Source: Demequina litoralis (GTDB lineage Bacteria > Actinomycetota > Actinomycetes > Actinomycetales > Demequinaceae). From it: a stretch of 64,000 nucleotides of DNA. Shown piece by piece: positions 9,413 through 17,779 of the stretch (within the stretch, counting starts at the first letter, position 1; each line of letters opens with the position of its first letter). The stretch covers positions 1 to 64,000 of the forward strand of contig NZ_JAUHPW010000012.1 of the NCBI RefSeq assembly GCF_030418455.1. Direction: 5' to 3'. Under the pieces are notes generated by a model. That model did no database searches. It saw only the letters and a program-made list of their open reading frames with translations, and was not told the DNA's origin. The position numbers were made by a program, and so were the translations under genes.

Positions 9413-10249
9413 TCAGGCGACCGCGGGGCTGGTGGGGACTGCGGCCGGCGCGTGCGCGGCGATCCACGCGGACATGCGGTCCACGGTGCGGGCCGCGCCC
9501 GGCTGGTCGAACTCGTTGAGGTAGCCGTGCCACGTGCCCGGCTCGTGCGCGACGGTGACGTCCACCCCGGCGGCCGCGAGGTCCGCGGCGAAGGCCTCGC
9601 CGGACGGGCGGAGGTCGTCGACGTCGGCGTTGAGCACGAGCGCGGACGGCAGGCCGGAGAGATCGCCATGGGCGGGGAACGCGTACGGGTGGTGGAGCAG
9701 CTCGGGCTCGCCCACGTAGTTGAGGTTCAGCTCGACGCAGCGGTCGACGGGGAAGCGCGCCTCCTCCGGCAGCTCGGCGAGCCTCGCCGCGAGCTCGGCC
9801 GACGGCTTCGGCAGCTCGTCGTGCAGCACGGGGTAGATGAGCAGCATGGACGCCGCGACGGGCAGCCCGGTGTCGCGGATGCGGAGCGACGCCGCCGCGG
9901 CGAGGTTGCCGCCCGCGCTCGCGCCGCCGATGTGCCAGCGCGCCGCGGGGACGCCTAGCGCATCGTCCTCGGTGGCCCACCTCCAGGCGGCGTCGACGTC
10001 GTCGCCGGGCACGGGGAAGAGGACGCCGTCCACCGCGAGGCGGTAGCCCACGGATGCGACGGTGAGGCCGGTCGCGGCGAGCGCGAGGCTCGCCTCGTGC
10101 GCCTCGGGCATGTCGAGGTCGCCGATCATGAAGCCGCCGCCGTGGATCCACAGCAGCGCGTCACCGTTCGGGGTCTCGGGGACGTACAGGCGCAACGGCA
10201 CCTCGCCGTGGGGTCCGGGGACGGTGATGTCGCGGATGTCGACGTTCAT
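9413..10249 (-). CDS. HSL-family alpha/beta hydrolase (esterase)
   Basis: A 278-aa alpha/beta hydrolase of the hormone-sensitive-lipase/acetyl-esterase type. The oxyanion motif HGGG is at residues 36-39, the nucleophile in GGASAGG (Ser111), the acid near Asp211-212 (NADVDDLR) and the histidine in TWHGY (His241). The start at 10249 follows AAGGAGAG, the same box as in front of the first GH78. Its place between the rhamnosidase and the phenolic acid decarboxylase suggests that it frees hydroxycinnamoyl or acetyl groups from the glycoside, handing the acid to the decarboxylase. That is inference: the family is promiscuous. No signal peptide. Confidence 0.88.
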   Translation of the reverse strand: MNVDIRDITVPGPHGEVPLRLYVPETPNGDALLWIHGGGFMIGDLDMPEAHEASLALAATGLTVASVGYRLAVDGVLFPVPGDDVDAAWRWATEDDALGVPAARWHIGGASAGGNLAAAASLRIRDTGLPVAASMLLIYPVLHDELPKPSAELAARLAELPEEARFPVDRCVELNLNYVGEPELLHHPYAFPAHGDLSGLPSALVLNADVDDLRPSGEAFAADLAAAGVDVTVAHEPGTWHGYLNEFDQPGAARTVDRMSAWIAAHAPAAVPTSPAVA

Positions 10250-10257
10250 GACTCTCC

Positions 10258-13038
10258 TTATGCGTGGGTGGCGGTGAGCACATGCGTGCCGTGCCGCAGG
10301 GCGGTGGGCGCGTCGGTGCGCCACGTCGGGGGGAGCTCGACCTCGGCCGTGACCCCCACCGGGACCTCGACGGTCACGGTGGACCGCGCATCGTCCCTCT
10401 CCCACGCGACCGCGAGGCGGCCGTACGGGGTGTCGACGTGCGCGCGCGAGCGGGTGAGGTCGCCGTCGAGGTCGGGGGCGATGCGTGAGCGCCGGTAGCC
10501 GGGCGCGATCAGCTCGATGCCGGCCTGGCGGCGGATGATCCAGTCGACCACGCACCCGAAGGCGTAGTGGTTCATGGACATCTCCTCGACCGTGCCGTCC
10601 TCGTGGACCGCGCGCCATGCCTCCCAGATGGTGGTCGCGCCCATCTCCACCTCGTAGAGCCACGAGGGGACGGTGTCCTGGACCAGCAGGCGGCGCGCGA
10701 GGTCGCGCTCGCCGTGGTCCCACAGCACGTCGAGCAGGTAGGGGACGGACAGGAAGCCGGTGTCGAGGTGGTCGCCAGCCCCGTGGACGAGGGTCACGAG
10801 CCGCTCGACCAACCGCGGACGCAGCGCCTCGGGCGCCATGTCGAAGGCGAGCGCGAGCACGTACATGCCCTGGAGATCGGGCGTCATCTCGCCGTCGGGC
10901 CCGATGTACTCCGCGGCGAAGGCCGCACGCACCGCGGCGAGACGCGCCTCGAGCGCGGCGGCACGCTCGTGGTTGCCCAGCTCGGCCTCGGCGCGCGCGA
11001 GCAGCTGCAGCGAGCACACCTGGAAGACGGGGCCGACGATCTCCGAGGTCTGCACGGGTGCGCGGAGGATCGCGTCGCCGGGGTGCTCGTCGAAGCCCAC
11101 CATGGTGGACGGGGTGAGCCAGTCGCCGAAGTGGAGCGAGCCGTTCCACAGCAGTGCGTGGCGCGCCTCGCGCTCGGGGGTGGGGGCTGCGTCCGCGAGC
11201 CAGGCGGGCTGGATCGACGCGGCCTGCGCGGTCTGGAACTCGACCCACGTGCGCATCGCGTCGAGGTTGTCGGCGAGGAAGCGGGGGTCGCCGTAGTGGC
11301 GGTAGAGGGCCCACGGGGCGATCGTGATCGCGTCGGCCCAGCCGGCGGGGGTGCGGATCTCGCCGAAGATGGTGCCGGCGCCGAAGTCGCCGCCCATGGC
11401 CGGGGGCTCGGGGACGATGGCGGACACGCCGCCGTCGCGGCGGTCCTGGTCGCGGCGCACGTCGGCGAGCCACCGCTCGAGGAAGGCGGCGACGCCCATG
11501 AGCGTCGAGGCCGTCTCGGCGAAGATCTGGAGGTCGCCCGTGTAGCCCGCGCGCTCGCGCTGCGGGCAGTCGGTGGGCACCGCGAGGAAGTTCGAGCGCT
11601 GCGACCACACCGTGTTGCGGAACAGCTGGTCCAGCCGGGGGTCCGAGGTCTCCAGCGCTGCGGTCTGCTCGAGGTCGCTCGCGATCACCACGGCCGTGAG
11701 GTCCGCGGGCGCCGGCGTGCCGGGCCAGCCGATCAGCCGGACGTAGCGGAAGCCGTGGAACGTGTAGTCGGGCTCCCATGACTCGCCGCCGGGGACGCCG
11801 GCGAGCACGTACTCGTCGGCCTGGTCCTTGGCGAAGCCGGTGACGTTGAGCACCAGGTTGCCGTCGGGGCCGAGCACCTCGGCGTGCTCGAGCCGCACCG
11901 TGGTGCCGCGCTCGCCCTCGACGCGGAACCGGACGCGGCCGGCGAGCACCTGGCCGAAGTCGACGAGCAGGTCGCCGTTCGGCGCGGTCCACACGCGCTG
12001 GGCGGGGACCTCCATGGCGCGGCGGACGGGCTCGCCGTGGAACGGGTGGATCGGGGAGTCGAAGGCGACCGCCGTGCAGGGCGTCCAGGCGTCGGCGACG
12101 GCGGGGGAGAAGCCGGGGGCGTCCCAGCCAGGCTCGTCGAGGCGCGCGTCCCGGCGCTCGCCGATGAAGAGGTCGGACCAGTCGATCGGGCCGCGCGCGG
12201 AGGCGACCTCGGCGGCGTCGGGGATCAGGGTGGTGTTGGTGCCGTCGGCGTGCTCGAGCTCGAGCTGCCAGCTCGCGCGAAGCGTGTCGCCGTACTGGGC
12301 GCTGCGGCCGAGGAACGAGATGCGTCCCGCCCACCAACCATCGGCCAGCTCGACGCCCAGGACGTTGTCGCCCTCCCGCAGCAGCGCCGTGACGTCGTGC
12401 GACACCACGGGCATCGACAGCTCGTAGCTCTCGTAGCCCGGGCCGAACAGCGCATCGTCCACGCGCGCGCCGTTGAGCGAGGCCTGGTGGATGCCCTGGG
12501 AAGTGATGCGGAGGATCGCGCGCCGCGGCGCGCGGGGAAGAGTGAAAGCGTGGCGCAGGCGGCGCGGCGGGTGCAGGCGCTCGGCGAGGGGGACGCCTGC
12601 GACCTTCTCGACGGAGGCGGCCACCAGGTCGGGGCGGGGGTTGGTGGGGCCCTCGGCCACCACGCGCTCCTGCGCGGGCTCGATCCACGGAGCCTTCCAT
12701 CCGTCGTGGGCGATGCCGAAGGACGATGCGGCGGTCAGGACGGTGCCGTCCGTGAGGGTGGCCTCGACGGACCAGGAGTAGGCGGCGCCGCGGCGGCCCG
12801 CGAAGCCTGGGACCTCGACGGCGACGCAGGCGTCGGACGCGACCGTGCCGGTGTCCGCGGCGACGGCGCCGTCGAGGTCGGTGAGGACGATGCGGTAGCT
12901 GGATTGCGCGACGCCCTCCCTCGCTCCCGCCTCGATCCTCCACGCGAAGCCCGGTGAGTTCCGGGACAGGGCGAGCGGCGAGTCGAGGTGGTCCACCCGG
13001 AGGTGGGTGAGAGCGGGGGAGGGCGTCGTGCGGGTCAT
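10258..13038 (-). CDS. GH78 alpha-L-rhamnosidase (second copy)
   Basis: A 926-aa family 78 rhamnosidase, longer than the copy at 3287. It shows the same order: N-terminal beta domains (GDNVLGVELADGWW, VDFGQVLAGRVRF), the catalytic block AVPTDCPQRERAGYTGD, TTIWEAWRA, and MNHYAFGCVVDWI before the C-terminal beta-sandwich. No signal peptide. The start is 4 nt past the MFS stop and its ribosome-binding site (CAGGAG) lies inside the MFS gene, so the two are coupled; the esterase follows 8 nt after its stop. Two diverged rhamnosidases in one locus suggest a substrate with two rhamnoses or a set of differently linked substrates. Confidence 0.92.
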   Translation of the reverse strand: MTRTTPSPALTHLRVDHLDSPLALSRNSPGFAWRIEAGAREGVAQSSYRIVLTDLDGAVAADTGTVASDACVAVEVPGFAGRRGAAYSWSVEATLTDGTVLTAASSFGIAHDGWKAPWIEPAQERVVAEGPTNPRPDLVAASVEKVAGVPLAERLHPPRRLRHAFTLPRAPRRAILRITSQGIHQASLNGARVDDALFGPGYESYELSMPVVSHDVTALLREGDNVLGVELADGWWAGRISFLGRSAQYGDTLRASWQLELEHADGTNTTLIPDAAEVASARGPIDWSDLFIGERRDARLDEPGWDAPGFSPAVADAWTPCTAVAFDSPIHPFHGEPVRRAMEVPAQRVWTAPNGDLLVDFGQVLAGRVRFRVEGERGTTVRLEHAEVLGPDGNLVLNVTGFAKDQADEYVLAGVPGGESWEPDYTFHGFRYVRLIGWPGTPAPADLTAVVIASDLEQTAALETSDPRLDQLFRNTVWSQRSNFLAVPTDCPQRERAGYTGDLQIFAETASTLMGVAAFLERWLADVRRDQDRRDGGVSAIVPEPPAMGGDFGAGTIFGEIRTPAGWADAITIAPWALYRHYGDPRFLADNLDAMRTWVEFQTAQAASIQPAWLADAAPTPEREARHALLWNGSLHFGDWLTPSTMVGFDEHPGDAILRAPVQTSEIVGPVFQVCSLQLLARAEAELGNHERAAALEARLAAVRAAFAAEYIGPDGEMTPDLQGMYVLALAFDMAPEALRPRLVERLVTLVHGAGDHLDTGFLSVPYLLDVLWDHGERDLARRLLVQDTVPSWLYEVEMGATTIWEAWRAVHEDGTVEEMSMNHYAFGCVVDWIIRRQAGIELIAPGYRRSRIAPDLDGDLTRSRAHVDTPYGRLAVAWERDDARSTVTVEVPVGVTAEVELPPTWRTDAPTALRHGTHVLTATHA

Positions 13039-13042
13039 GCGA

Positions 13043-14347
13043 TCAGGACTCCTGGAGGGCGGGAACCGGGGCGGTGGCGCCGTCGACGGCGACCTCGCCC
13101 TCGCTGGCGAAGGTGGTCACGGTGTTCTTCGAGAAGAACACGTACGCAACGATCAGGCCCGTGGCGACGCCGAGGGCGAGCACGCCGTAGAACGCCTGGC
13201 CGCTGTTGAGCAGCAGCGCCGGGGTGAAGGCCGCGAGCGCCGAGGCGGCGAGGCGGGCAAAGGCGACGATGCTGCCCTGCGCGGTGGAGCGCAGCATGGT
13301 CGGGAAGGACTCCTGCGTCCAGACCTTCATGATCCCCTCGAACGCGAACGCGCCGCCGACGGTCGACACGAACAGCGAGGCGACCAGGGTGGTGAGCGTG
13401 AGGCCGCCAACGACCATGATGAGCGGTGCAGCGACCAGGAAGACGCCGCCGAGGACGTAGAACGGCATGCGGTACCTGGTGTCGATGACGCGCATGGCGA
13501 TGAGACCGATGAGGCCGCCGACCACCATCGAGATGAGCGCCCACCGGTTGAACTCCTCGACGGTCGACCCGGCGATCTGCGTGGCGATGAACGTGTTGAA
13601 CTGGCCGTTCGTGTTCATGTACAGGTTGGTGAGGCCGTAGAACGCGAGCAGCACGATGAACGGCTTGGCGTAGGGGCCGGTGAGAAGGTCCTTGACGCTG
13701 GTGCTCTGCGCACGGGCGGTCTGGACGCCCGCGCGACGCTCGTCGCGGGCGGCGAGCCACGTCGTCGACTCGGGGATGGTCACACGGCCGATGAAGACGA
13801 GCACGGCCATGACGCCGACGAGGCCGAACATGATCTGGCCGCTGATCCGGCCGAGGTCACCGGCGAAGGAGGCGAGGACGATCACCGAGATGATGCCGGC
13901 GAGCCACAGCAGGTTCGACAGCAGGATGATCTTGCCCCGGTTCTTGTCCGTGGCCGCCTCGGAGATGGTCGCGAGCGACACGGGGAGGTCCGCGCCGACG
14001 CCCAGGCCGATGAGCACGATGGCGACGAGCAGCACCGGGAAGGTGGCGCCGAAGATCGCGAGCGCCGTGCCGGCGATGATCATCGCCATCGTGGTGAGGA
14101 ATACCTTGCGGCGACCGAACGTGTCGCCCAGACGCCCGCCGACCACGGCACCGATCGCCACCGAGAAGCCGAGCGCGCTCTGAAGGTAGCCGTAGTGGTC
14201 GGGCGACAGCCCGATGGTCCCCATGTAGATCGCCAGGGCGATGCCGCTGGCCACGATTGCCGCGGCGTCGATATAGGACGCCATACCTGCGACGATGCCC
14301 ACCCACCACTCGTTGGGGGTGCGGCGAGAAGCTGTCAGCTCCGACAT
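13043..14347 (-). CDS. MFS transporter, probable glycoside importer
   Basis: A 434-aa major facilitator with about 12 predicted membrane helices and the family loop motif GGRLGDTFGRRK between helices 2 and 3. The ATG at 14347 is chosen because the longer frame (to 14434) would begin inside the operator at 14427-14441; the site in front is weak (GGAGCAAGAG). First gene of the operon MFS - GH78 - esterase - padC - acetyltransferase, so it probably brings in the intact rhamnosylated substrate for the cytoplasmic hydrolases. It could also export the vinylphenol product; the sequence does not decide direction. Confidence 0.88.
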   Translation of the reverse strand: MSELTASRRTPNEWWVGIVAGMASYIDAAAIVASGIALAIYMGTIGLSPDHYGYLQSALGFSVAIGAVVGGRLGDTFGRRKVFLTTMAMIIAGTALAIFGATFPVLLVAIVLIGLGVGADLPVSLATISEAATDKNRGKIILLSNLLWLAGIISVIVLASFAGDLGRISGQIMFGLVGVMAVLVFIGRVTIPESTTWLAARDERRAGVQTARAQSTSVKDLLTGPYAKPFIVLLAFYGLTNLYMNTNGQFNTFIATQIAGSTVEEFNRWALISMVVGGLIGLIAMRVIDTRYRMPFYVLGGVFLVAAPLIMVVGGLTLTTLVASLFVSTVGGAFAFEGIMKVWTQESFPTMLRSTAQGSIVAFARLAASALAAFTPALLLNSGQAFYGVLALGVATGLIVAYVFFSKNTVTTFASEGEVAVDGATAPVPALQES

Positions 14348-14391
14348 CTCTTGCTCCGTTCTTCTTTGAACCGCCTCCGTAGAGGCTACAG

Positions 14392-14403
14392 TCACACGTG
14401 TGA
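14392..14403. promoter_or_regulatory. LacI-type operator candidate
   Basis: The perfect 12-bp palindrome TCACACGTGTGA has the central CG typical of LacI-family operators. It lies 45 nt upstream of the MFS start and about 10-20 nt downstream of the predicted start point of the minus-strand promoter at 14419-14447, where a bound repressor would block transcription. The LacI gene starts 83 nt to the right. Confidence 0.55.
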
Positions 14404-14409
14404 GTGACG

Positions 14410-14438
14410 TTGCCAAGGACGCTAAACCAGTCAATGAT
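14410..14438 (+). promoter_or_regulatory. Candidate promoter of the LacI gene
   Basis: TTGCCA (14410-14415) and AATGAT (14433-14438) are 17 nt apart. The -10 box lies inside the palindrome at 14427-14441, so the same bound protein would also control the LacI gene. Confidence 0.45.
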
Positions 14439-14447
14439 TGGTGTCAA
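14419..14447 (-). promoter_or_regulatory. Promoter of the MFS-rhamnosidase operon with operator in the spacer
   Basis: Reading the minus strand, a consensus -35 TTGACA (14447-14442) and TAGCGT (14424-14419) are exactly 17 nt apart. The spacer contains the near-palindrome CCAGTCAATGATTGG (14427-14441), which differs from the site at 2585 by one base. A TetR bound here would exclude RNA polymerase. Confidence 0.68.
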
Positions 14448-14485
14448 GTCGAGGCGTCGACGGGATCGCGATGGAGGGATCAGGA

Positions 14486-15502
14486 ATGAACAGGGTGACC
14501 GCCGCCGACGTGGCAGCCGCGGCCGGGGTGTCACGGTCGACCGTGAGCTACGTCCTCAACGGGTCCGATCGGGTGCGGTTCCCCGAGTCGACAGTGGCGC
14601 GTGTCCTCGAGGCCGCCGCGCGCCTCAACTACACGCCGAACGCGGCGGCGAGCTCCTTGCGCCGCGGCCGCTCGGATGTGGTGCTCGCGGTGCTCCACGA
14701 CATGCCTCACGGCACCGCGCTGGGGCGGCTGCTCGACGAGCTCACCGCCGTGGTCGCCGCGCAGGGGCGGTCCCTGGTGACGTGGGCCGCGCGGGAGGGG
14801 AGTGCGCTCGCCGACGTGCTGCGGGACCTCACACCGCGCGTGATCGTCGAGCTCATGCCGTTCGGCGACGAGGACCGCGCGACGGCCGCCGGCTCGGGCG
14901 TGCCCGTGCTGTCGGCGATCGACGCGCTCCTGGACCTCGAGTCGCACGTCGGTGCCGCCCAGGTCGACCACCTCGCGGGGCTCGGGCATCGCCGCGTCGG
15001 GGTCGTGACCGTCGACGAGCCGCGCGTCGAGGTCTTCGCTCGCGCGCGCCGCGCGTCCGCGGCGGATGCGCTGCGCCGCCACGGTCTCGCCGCGCCGCCG
15101 GTGGCGGTGATGGGCGAGGCCGGTGCAGCGGCTGCGGACGTGCTCGCGGAGTCGCTGCGCGAGTGGACGCGGGGTCCGGATCCCGTGACCGCGGTCGCCT
15201 GCTACAACGACCTGTTCGCCGCCATCACCTGTGCGGCCGCCGAGCGCGCCGGGCTGTCCGTGCCGCACGACCTCGCCGTCGTCGGCGTCGATGACGAGCC
15301 TCTCGGGGCCTGGCTGTCTCCCACGCTCACGACCGTCCGTGTCGACCTCCCCGCGCTCGCGACCGCGATCGCCGCCGCCCTCGCGGGCGACGCGCGCTCG
15401 CGCGACGTCGATGTGATCGGCGAGGGCCGCGACGTGGCCCTCGTGGTGCGCGGGACGAGCGGGGCGCCGCGATCCGGGTCGGTGGATCAGACCAGTCGTT
15501 GA
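14486..15502 (+). CDS. LacI-family transcriptional regulator
   Basis: A 338-aa LacI/GalR regulator. The N-terminal helix-turn-helix and hinge are complete ([23 protein letters not shown], then [18 protein letters not shown]), followed by a periplasmic-binding-protein-like effector domain with the usual ending ([23 protein letters not shown]). I chose the ATG at 14486 because the mature domain starts there and it is preceded by GGAGGG; earlier in-frame starts overlap the operator. It is divergent from the MFS operon and is its likely second regulator, sensing a sugar such as rhamnose or the intact glycoside. The effector is not predictable. Confidence 0.9.
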   Translation: MNRVTAADVAAAAGVSRSTVSYVLNGSDRVRFPESTVARVLEAAARLNYTPNAAASSLRRGRSDVVLAVLHDMPHGTALGRLLDELTAVVAAQGRSLVTWAAREGSALADVLRDLTPRVIVELMPFGDEDRATAAGSGVPVLSAIDALLDLESHVGAAQVDHLAGLGHRRVGVVTVDEPRVEVFARARRASAADALRRHGLAAPPVAVMGEAGAAAADVLAESLREWTRGPDPVTAVACYNDLFAAITCAAAERAGLSVPHDLAVVGVDDEPLGAWLSPTLTTVRVDLPALATAIAAALAGDARSRDVDVIGEGRDVALVVRGTSGAPRSGSVDQTSR

Positions 15503-15567
15503 CCGGTATTGTGAGGCGGGCGTCCCGATCCCGCGGAGGCGCCGCGTGCCGAGCCGAAGGAGCCCCC

Positions 15568-16617
15568 ATGCCTGCCGTCAAGGCGATCGTCGCCACCGAC
15601 CCCACGGGACCGCTCACCGTGGGCACCGTCATCCGGCGCGATCCCGGCCCGCGGGACGTCCTCATCGAGATCGTGTGGTCGGGCGTCTGCCACTCCGACA
15701 TCCACACCGTGCGCGGCGACTGGGGGCCGGTGCAGTACCCGCTCGCCGTCGGCCACGAGATCGCCGGCATCGTCACCGCGGTGGGTGACGAGGTGACGTC
15801 CCATGCCGTGGGTGACCGCGTGGGTGTGGGATGCATGGTCGGGTCGTGCCGCGAGTGCGACAACTGCCGTGCTGGTCAGGAGCAGTACTGCGAGCGAGGC
15901 TTCGTCGCCACCTACGCCGGCGTCGACGAGGATGGCACCGTGACGCAGGGCGGGTACGCGACCCACGTCGTGGTCGCCGAGGACTTCGTGCTGCGCATCC
16001 CCGATGCGCTTCCGTTCGACAAGGTCGCTCCGCTGCTGTGCGCTGGTATCACCACCTTCTCGCCGCTGCGCCACTGGAACGTGGGACCGGGCATGCGCGT
16101 GGCGGTCGTCGGGATGGGCGGCCTCGGCCACCTCGCCGTGAAGATCGCGCATGCGATGGGCGCCGAGGTGACCGTCCTCTCGCAGAGCCTGCGCAAGCGC
16201 GACGACGGCCTCGCGTTCGGCGCCGATCATTTCTACGCGACGAGCGACCCCGCGACGTTCACGACGCTCGCGCGGAGCTTCGACCTCATCCTCAACACGG
16301 TCAGCGCGCCGCTGGTCCTCGACGACTACCTCGGGCTCCTTGCCCTCGACGGCACGTTCGTGAGCGTGGGCGCCCCGCCCGAGCCTGCCTCGGTCACGCT
16401 GTTCACGCTCTTCACCAACCGGCGACGCTTCGCGGGTTCGAGCATCGGCGGCATCCGCGAGACCCAGGAGATGCTCGACTTCTGTGCCGAGCACGGCGTC
16501 GTGCCCGAGGTCGAGGTCATCGCGGCCGACCAGATCAACAAGGCCTGGGAGAAGGTCGTCGCGGGCGACGTGCGCTACCGGTACGTCATCGACATCTCCA
16601 CGCTCGCGCAGGGCTGA
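15568..16617 (+). CDS. Zinc-dependent NAD(P) alcohol dehydrogenase (cinnamyl-alcohol type)
   Basis: A 349-aa medium-chain dehydrogenase. Catalytic zinc ligands are seen in GVCHSD (Cys41) and GHEIAG (His63, Glu64); structural zinc cysteines are Cys94, Cys97, Cys100 and Cys108. The Rossmann glycine motif is [12 protein letters not shown]. The family (YahK/AdhA/CAD-like) reduces aldehydes such as cinnamaldehydes and benzaldehydes with NADPH. The ATG at 15568 has GAAGGAG 6 nt upstream; 65 nt separate it from the LacI stop. It may handle aromatic aldehydes arising in this locus, or general aldehyde stress. Confidence 0.92.
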   Translation: MPAVKAIVATDPTGPLTVGTVIRRDPGPRDVLIEIVWSGVCHSDIHTVRGDWGPVQYPLAVGHEIAGIVTAVGDEVTSHAVGDRVGVGCMVGSCRECDNCRAGQEQYCERGFVATYAGVDEDGTVTQGGYATHVVVAEDFVLRIPDALPFDKVAPLLCAGITTFSPLRHWNVGPGMRVAVVGMGGLGHLAVKIAHAMGAEVTVLSQSLRKRDDGLAFGADHFYATSDPATFTTLARSFDLILNTVSAPLVLDDYLGLLALDGTFVSVGAPPEPASVTLFTLFTNRRRFAGSSIGGIRETQEMLDFCAEHGVVPEVEVIAADQINKAWEKVVAGDVRYRYVIDISTLAQG

Positions 16618-16621
16618 CGCC

Positions 16622-16648
16622 TGCCGCGTGCGCCGCGTGCGCCGCGTG
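16622..16648 (+). repeat. Three tandem copies of a 9-nt unit
   Basis: Directly after the alcohol dehydrogenase stop the unit CGCCGCGTG repeats three times (the first copy has one mismatch). The remainder of 16649-16834 shows no gene or clear terminator. Confidence 0.6.
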
Positions 16649-16834
16649 GGCGGTGGCCCGGTGGCGGGTACTGCGGGAACCCCCTTGCGCAGCAACTTCC
16701 AGCGCCGTCGCGACGCGGCGAAGGTTGATGTCGACCCCGTCGGGGAGACGGCGGGAGCGAAGCCGAGACGAGACGTCACCGCAGAGCCCCCGTCGACGAT
16801 CCACCCACGGGCCGACGATCACAAGGAGCACCTC

Positions 16835-17689
16835 ATGATTCTCAACGAGACCTACACCCTGTCCAACGGCGTCGAGATCCCCAAGCTCGGCCTCGGCACC
16901 TGGTTCATCGACGACGCCGACGCGGCCCAGGCCGTGCGCGACGCCGTCGAGATCGGCTACCGCAACATCGACACCGCGCAGGCCTACGGCAACGAGCGCG
17001 GCGTCGGCGAGGGCGTGCGTACCGCGAGCGTCCCGCGCTCTGAGATCTTCGTCTCGACCAAGCTGCACGCCGAGATCAAGACCTACGACGAGGCTGTGGC
17101 CGCGATCGACGGCTCGCTCGAGACCATGGGCCTGGACTACATCGACCTGTTCCTCATCCACGCGCCGCAGCCGTGGGCCGACTTCCGCGGTGGCGACTAC
17201 ACCGACGGCAACCGTGCCGCGTGGAAGGCCATGGAGGAGGCGCTCGCCGCGGGCAAGGTCCGCGCGATCGGCGTCTCCAACTTCAAGAACGAGGACGTCG
17301 ATGCGCTGGTCGCCGGCGCCACCGTCGTCCCCCACGTCAACCAGGTGCTGGTGCACGCGGGCAACACGCCGCAGGACATCCTCGCCTACTCGGCGGAGAA
17401 GAACATCCAGATCCAGGGCTACTCGCCGATGGGTCACGGCGAGATCCTCGGCAACGAGACCATCGGCGCCCTTGCTGAGAAGTACGGCGTCTCGGTCCCG
17501 CAGCTCGCGATCCGCTACGTGATCCAGCTCGGCACCGTCGCGTTGCCGAAGACCGCGAACCCCGAGCACATGAAGGCCAACGCCCAAGTGGACTTCGAGA
17601 TCTCCGATGAGGACATGAAGTCCCTCATCGAGCTCGAGGCGAAGGACTACGGCGACGTCAGCTTCTTCCCGGTGTACTCGGGCAAGTAG
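16835..17689 (+). CDS. Aldo/keto reductase (2,5-diketo-D-gluconate reductase type)
   Basis: A 284-aa NADPH-dependent aldo/keto reductase of the AKR5-like bacterial group. The catalytic tetrad is Asp46, Tyr51, Lys76 and His109, and the nucleotide-binding segment ends with PKTANPEHMKAN. ATG at 16835 with ACAAGGAG 7 nt upstream. It is separated from the alcohol dehydrogenase by 217 nt and is followed by a strong terminator, so it may be transcribed alone. Codon use is very regular and GC-biased, as in well-expressed genes. Substrate unknown; sugar-derived or aromatic aldehydes are both possible. Confidence 0.92.
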   Translation: MILNETYTLSNGVEIPKLGLGTWFIDDADAAQAVRDAVEIGYRNIDTAQAYGNERGVGEGVRTASVPRSEIFVSTKLHAEIKTYDEAVAAIDGSLETMGLDYIDLFLIHAPQPWADFRGGDYTDGNRAAWKAMEEALAAGKVRAIGVSNFKNEDVDALVAGATVVPHVNQVLVHAGNTPQDILAYSAEKNIQIQGYSPMGHGEILGNETIGALAEKYGVSVPQLAIRYVIQLGTVALPKTANPEHMKANAQVDFEISDEDMKSLIELEAKDYGDVSFFPVYSGK

Positions 17690-17701
17690 GCGCCTCGAGA
17701 G

Positions 17702-17744
17702 GCACGGCGGCCCCCGACGCGACGCGCGTCGGGGGCAGCCGTGC
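17702..17744. terminator. Bidirectional intrinsic terminator
   Basis: A long hairpin lies between the converging aldo/keto reductase and acyl-CoA ligase genes: outer arms GCACGGC (17702-17708) and GCCGTGC (17738-17744), inner arms GCCCCCGACGC (17710-17720) and GCGTCGGGGGC (17726-17736), with a 5-nt loop and one mismatched pair. It can serve both strands. Confidence 0.85.
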
Positions 17745-17779
17745 GCGCTCCGGACGGCGCGCATCGTGCCCGCGCGCTG

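Noticed and set aside
13007-14407. Plus-strand 466-codon frame opposite the MFS gene
   Set aside because: Shadow of the transporter: rich in Asp, Arg, His and Glu, no domain, no ribosome site.
15485-15507. Further copy of the 15-bp palindrome near the end of the LacI gene (CCAGTCGTTGACCGG)
   Set aside because: The central TCAATGA is not kept and the symmetry is imperfect; recorded only as a weak look-alike.
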